From: Oleiagrimonas sp. C23AA
GTDB lineage: Bacteria; Pseudomonadota; Gammaproteobacteria; Xanthomonadales; Rhodanobacteraceae
Direction of reading: 5' to 3'
DNA: 64,000 nucleotides
NCBI RefSeq assembly: GCF_011759385.1
Contig: NZ_JAARLY010000002.1
Coordinates: 186,001 to 250,000, forward strand
A program made the translations under genes and the position numbers. The notes under the pieces were generated by a model. That model made no database searches. It was not told the origin of the DNA and saw only the letters and a list, made by a program, of their open reading frames with translations. Shown here piece after piece: positions 59,576 to 64,000 of the stretch; within the stretch, counting starts at the first letter, position 1; each line of letters opens with the position of its first letter.

Positions 59576-60856
59576 ATGCTTTACACCCTTCGTGAGATGC
59601 AGCGTGCGGCGATGAGCCCCTGGGCCTACGGGGCCGAGGCGATGTCGCGCATGTTTTCCGAATCAGGCAGCTGGCTGTCGCGGCTGCCAGGTGCCGAGCG
59701 GGTGGCGGCGGCCTCGGAGCTGATGTATCGCATCGGCAAGGATTACGAAAAGCCCGACTTTGGCATCCACAAGGTGCAGGCGGCCGGCCAGGATGTGGCC
59801 GTGCTGGAACGCGTGGCGCTGGAAAAGCCGTTCTGCCGACTGCTTCGTTTCAAGCGCTACAGCGACGATGCGCAAACCCTGGCGCGTCTGCGCGCCTCGC
59901 CGATTGTGCTGGTGGTCGCGCCACTGTCCGGACATCACTCGACGCTGCTGCGCGACACGGTGCGCACGCTGCTGCGCGACCACAAGGTGTACATCACCGA
60001 CTGGACCGATGCACGCATGGTGCCGGCCAAGGCCGGGCCGTTTCATCTGAGCGATTACGTGACCTATGTGCGCGAGTTCATCGAGCACATCGGCGCCGAG
60101 AATCTCAACGTGATCAGTGTGTGCCAGCCGACGGTTCCGGTGCTGGCGGCGGTGTCACTGATGGCCAGCGACGGCGCCAAGGTGCCGCGCACGCTGACCA
60201 TGATGGGCGGGCCGATCGACCCGCGCCGTAATCCGACCAAGGTCAACAACCTGGCCACCACACAGCCATTGTCGTGGTTCCGGTCCACGGTGATTCATCC
60301 GGTGCCGGCAAACTATCCGGGCCATGGCCGGCAGGTGTATCCCGGCTTTCTTCAGCATGCCGGCTTTGTGGCCATGAATCCCAGCCTGCACTTCAATTCG
60401 CACTGGGATTTCTACCGCAATCTGGTGCAGGGCGATCTGGACGATGCCCAGTCGCATCGCAAGTTCTACGACGAGTACAACGCGGTGCTGGACATGGCCG
60501 CCGAGTACTACCTGGACACCATCGATGTGGTGTTCCAGCGTCACTTGCTGCCGCGCGGCGAGTGGGACGTCAACGGCAAGCGTGTGCGGCCGCAGGACAT
60601 CACCGGCTCGGCGCTGATGGCCATCGAGGGCGAGCACGATGATATTTCCGGCCTGGGCCAGACCGAGGCCGCGCTGGAAATGTGCGCCGGGGTGAAGCCG
60701 GCCGACAAGCACCACCTGATGGTGGAGGGCGCCGGCCATTACGGCATTTTCAGCGGCCGGCGCTGGCGCAACGTGGTCTATCCCAAGCTGCGCCAGTTCA
60801 TCGCCGATTATCACGTGCCGCATGAGCTTGACGAGGTCCGCGGCTCGGACGACTGA
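59576..60856 (+). CDS. phaZ: Intracellular polyhydroxyalkanoate depolymerase
   Basis: The 426-residue alpha/beta-hydrolase mobilises stored PHB/PHA granules. It lacks a signal peptide and matches the PhaZa1-type intracellular enzymes: MLYTLREMQRAAMSPW at the start, VYITDWTDARMVP, the nucleophile box VISVCQPTVPVLAA in which Cys replaces the usual Ser, MAIEGEHDDISGLGQTEAAL with the acid residue and GAGHYGIFSGRRWR with the His. ATG 59576 is chosen (GAGG 7 nt upstream). No phaC or phasin gene is in the window. Confidence 0.93.
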   Translation: MLYTLREMQRAAMSPWAYGAEAMSRMFSESGSWLSRLPGAERVAAASELMYRIGKDYEKPDFGIHKVQAAGQDVAVLERVALEKPFCRLLRFKRYSDDAQTLARLRASPIVLVVAPLSGHHSTLLRDTVRTLLRDHKVYITDWTDARMVPAKAGPFHLSDYVTYVREFIEHIGAENLNVISVCQPTVPVLAAVSLMASDGAKVPRTLTMMGGPIDPRRNPTKVNNLATTQPLSWFRSTVIHPVPANYPGHGRQVYPGFLQHAGFVAMNPSLHFNSHWDFYRNLVQGDLDDAQSHRKFYDEYNAVLDMAAEYYLDTIDVVFQRHLLPRGEWDVNGKRVRPQDITGSALMAIEGEHDDISGLGQTEAALEMCAGVKPADKHHLMVEGAGHYGIFSGRRWRNVVYPKLRQFIADYHVPHELDEVRGSDD

Positions 60857-60873
60857 GCCGCACCTGGTTATCG

Positions 60874-62778
<1,905 letters not shown>

Positions 62779-62784
62779 GACCCC

Positions 62785-62790
62785 ATTGTA
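62785..62790 (-). promoter_or_regulatory. -10 box placing ABC-F transcription start at the ATG
   Basis: TACAAT on the minus strand lies 6 nt from the A of the start codon, so transcription would begin at the AUG itself. On the other strand TAGAAT (62806-62811) is a likely -10 for the divergent methyltransferase gene. Confidence 0.5.
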
Positions 62791-62848
62791 CCGGGGCCGG
62801 GCGCGTAGAATGCAGGCGAAATCCACCAGACTTTAAGGAGAACCGCTC

Positions 62849-63448
62849 ATGGTCGACTGGAACGAGCGCTATTCGGGCGAGGGCTACCTGTTCGGCACCG
62901 CGCCCAGCGCGTTCCTGCTTGCGCAGCGCTCGCGCCTGCCGGCGCACGGCACGGCGCTGGCCGTGGCCGACGGTGATGGTCGCAACGGCGTGTGGCTGGC
63001 CGAGCAAGGTTTGGACGTGCTGGCCGTGGATGGCTCGCAGGTGGGGCTGGACAAGAGTCGTCGGCTGGCCGCCGAGCGCGGTGTTTCGTTGCGCTACGAG
63101 CTGGCCGACCTGGCGCACTGGGAATTTGGCCAGGCCCGTTTTGATGTGATCGTCGGCATTTTCATCCAGTTTGCCGATCCGGCATTTCGCGCACGCATGT
63201 TCGCCGACATGCAGCAGGCGCTGAAGCCGGGTGGCGTGCTCCTGTTGCAGGGCTATCGTCCCGAACAGCTGGCCTATGGCACCGGCGGGCCGCCGCAGGC
63301 GGAAAACATGTATACCGAGCCGATGCTGCGCGAGGCCTTCGCCGATCTGCATATCGAGCACCTGGCCAGTTACGACGCCCAGCTGCACGAAGGCCGTCAC
63401 GAGGGCATGTCGGCGCTGATCGACCTGATCGCGCGCAAGCCCGCCTAG
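62849..63448 (+). CDS. Class I SAM-dependent methyltransferase (TehB/UbiE-like)
   Basis: The 199-residue Rossmann methyltransferase begins MVDWNERYSGEGYLFGTAPS. It contains ALAVADGDGRNGVWLAEQGL (SAM motif I, with D-G-D-G-R in place of the common G-x-G-x-G), VLAVDGSQVGLDKSRRLAAE, FDVIVGIFIQFADPAFRARM and LKPGGVLLLQGYRPEQLAYG. This pattern is typical of small-molecule methyltransferases annotated as TehB-like or tellurite-resistance methyltransferases. Substrate unknown. AAGGAGAA precedes the ATG. It overlaps the convergent panE 3' end by 4 nt. Confidence 0.9.
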   Translation: MVDWNERYSGEGYLFGTAPSAFLLAQRSRLPAHGTALAVADGDGRNGVWLAEQGLDVLAVDGSQVGLDKSRRLAAERGVSLRYELADLAHWEFGQARFDVIVGIFIQFADPAFRARMFADMQQALKPGGVLLLQGYRPEQLAYGTGGPPQAENMYTEPMLREAFADLHIEHLASYDAQLHEGRHEGMSALIDLIARKPA

Positions 63449-64000
63449 GTGCTTTGCCGATCGCGCTTATTTTCGATCAGCCGCACCAGCGTATGCAGCG
63501 TGCGGTTGGCCGGCGTGGCGATGCCATGTGCCTGCCCGCGCGTGATCACGTAGCCATTGAGGTGGTCGATCTCGCTGCGCTTGCCGCGGGCCAAATCCTG
63601 CGCGGTCGAGGCGTACTGGCCGGGCATTTGCTGTGCGAGTGCCAGCAGTGGCTGCCAGAGGCCTGGCTTGATGGCGATGCCATCGGCATCGGCCACGGCA
63701 CGGCATTCGTCGAACACCGCGCGCATGGTATCGACCACGCCTTCGCCTTCGATCAGCTCGCCGTAGGGGAGCTGGGTGATGGCCGAGAGCGCGTTGTAGG
63801 CGCAGTTGATGGTCAGTTTCGACCACAGCGCTTCGAGCACGCCCTCCGATACCTGCGTCGGCACACCGGCGTCGCTGAGCTGTTCGGCGATGGACTGACT
63901 GTGCGTGGACGGGCCGATGACCAGTTCGCCGCGACCGTGGTGTTTGACGTGGCCTGGGCCGGCCATGCCAACGGCCACATACACCACCGCGGGCACCGCC
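63445..64000 (-). CDS. panE: 2-dehydropantoate 2-reductase (partial; N-terminus outside window)
   Basis: About 185 codons from the C-terminal part are present; the frame is open to the window edge, so the N-terminal NADP-binding domain lies beyond 64000. Visible family marks are GELVIGPSTHSQSIAEQLSD and the C-terminal helical domain with the catalytic Lys region LEALWSKLTINCAYNALSAI, and YASTAQDLARGKRSEIDHLN with GYVITRGQAHGIATPANRTL at the end. The enzyme reduces ketopantoate to pantoate in CoA synthesis; several PanE paralogues per genome are common, so substrate is not certain. It ends convergent with the methyltransferase gene. Confidence 0.9.
   Translation of the reverse strand, partial: AVPAVVYVAVGMAGPGHVKHHGRGELVIGPSTHSQSIAEQLSDAGVPTQVSEGVLEALWSKLTINCAYNALSAITQLPYGELIEGEGVVDTMRAVFDECRAVADADGIAIKPGLWQPLLALAQQMPGQYASTAQDLARGKRSEIDHLNGYVITRGQAHGIATPANRTLHTLVRLIENKRDRQST

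Overview
The window is GC-rich chromosomal DNA packed on both strands. The gene set fits a gammaproteobacterium of the Xanthomonadales, most likely Rhodanobacteraceae-like: a ColR/ColS-type two-component pair, an S-adenosylhomocysteine riboswitch in front of ahcY, rimB-rimK, an AraC-MGMT (Ada-like) fusion, an intracellular PHA depolymerase and tandem MacB-like permeases with a sigma-54 regulator. This placement is inferred from gene content, not from a marker gene. I see no phage, transposase, rRNA or CRISPR array.

Layout. 0-4.1 kb: Bat aerotolerance-type operon (partial BatA, BatB-BatC fusion, BatD). 4.2-9.3 kb: dicarboxylate symporter, macro-domain protein, MarR regulator, M28 peptidase, MscL, FAH-family hydrolase. 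9.5-14 kb: first MacAB-like exporter (adaptor, ATPase, two permeases). 14-22.2 kb: EamA exporter, Ada-like protein, Rieske protein, SLC13 transporter, trmB, tRNA-Gly(CCC), flavin reductase, rimB-rimK. 22.2-24.5 kb: a candidate small RNA with a phased CTTAA array upstream, then colR-colS. 24.6-29.7 kb: PLP C-S lyase, an AT-richer segment with a TPR-GGDEF protein, a small peptide gene and a tetrapyrrole-methylase-fold methyltransferase, then ilvE. 29.8-40.7 kb: housekeeping genes including metF, an ECF sigma pair, two GNATs, an esterase, ahcY with its riboswitch, and ppc. 41-45 kb: Hsp20 with an RpoH-type promoter, a GT4 glycosyltransferase and an amylo-alpha-1,6-glucosidase-like enzyme. 45.1-58 kb: second efflux system (adaptor, ATPase, three large permeases of which the third is frameshifted) ending in an NtrC-family regulator and its kinase. 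58-64 kb: TyrA-like dehydrogenase, PHA depolymerase, ABC-F ATPase, SAM methyltransferase and a partial panE.

The most exciting locus is 27577-28711. A methyltransferase resembling split-borosin alpha-N-methyltransferases (SonM/OphMA family) overlaps by 8 nt a 90-residue protein with a helical leader and a short polar tail, as expected of a borosin RiPP precursor. A secreted or membrane TPR-diguanylate cyclase gene follows 35 nt later on the same strand. A peptide natural-product locus apparently co-transcribed with a c-di-GMP enzyme is, as far as I know, undescribed.

The second noteworthy locus is 45.18-58 kb. A sigma-54 type -24/-12 element and two 18-bp dyads 19 bp apart precede the efflux operon, whose last genes encode an NtrC-type activator and kinase. 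This suggests a self-contained sensing and export unit.
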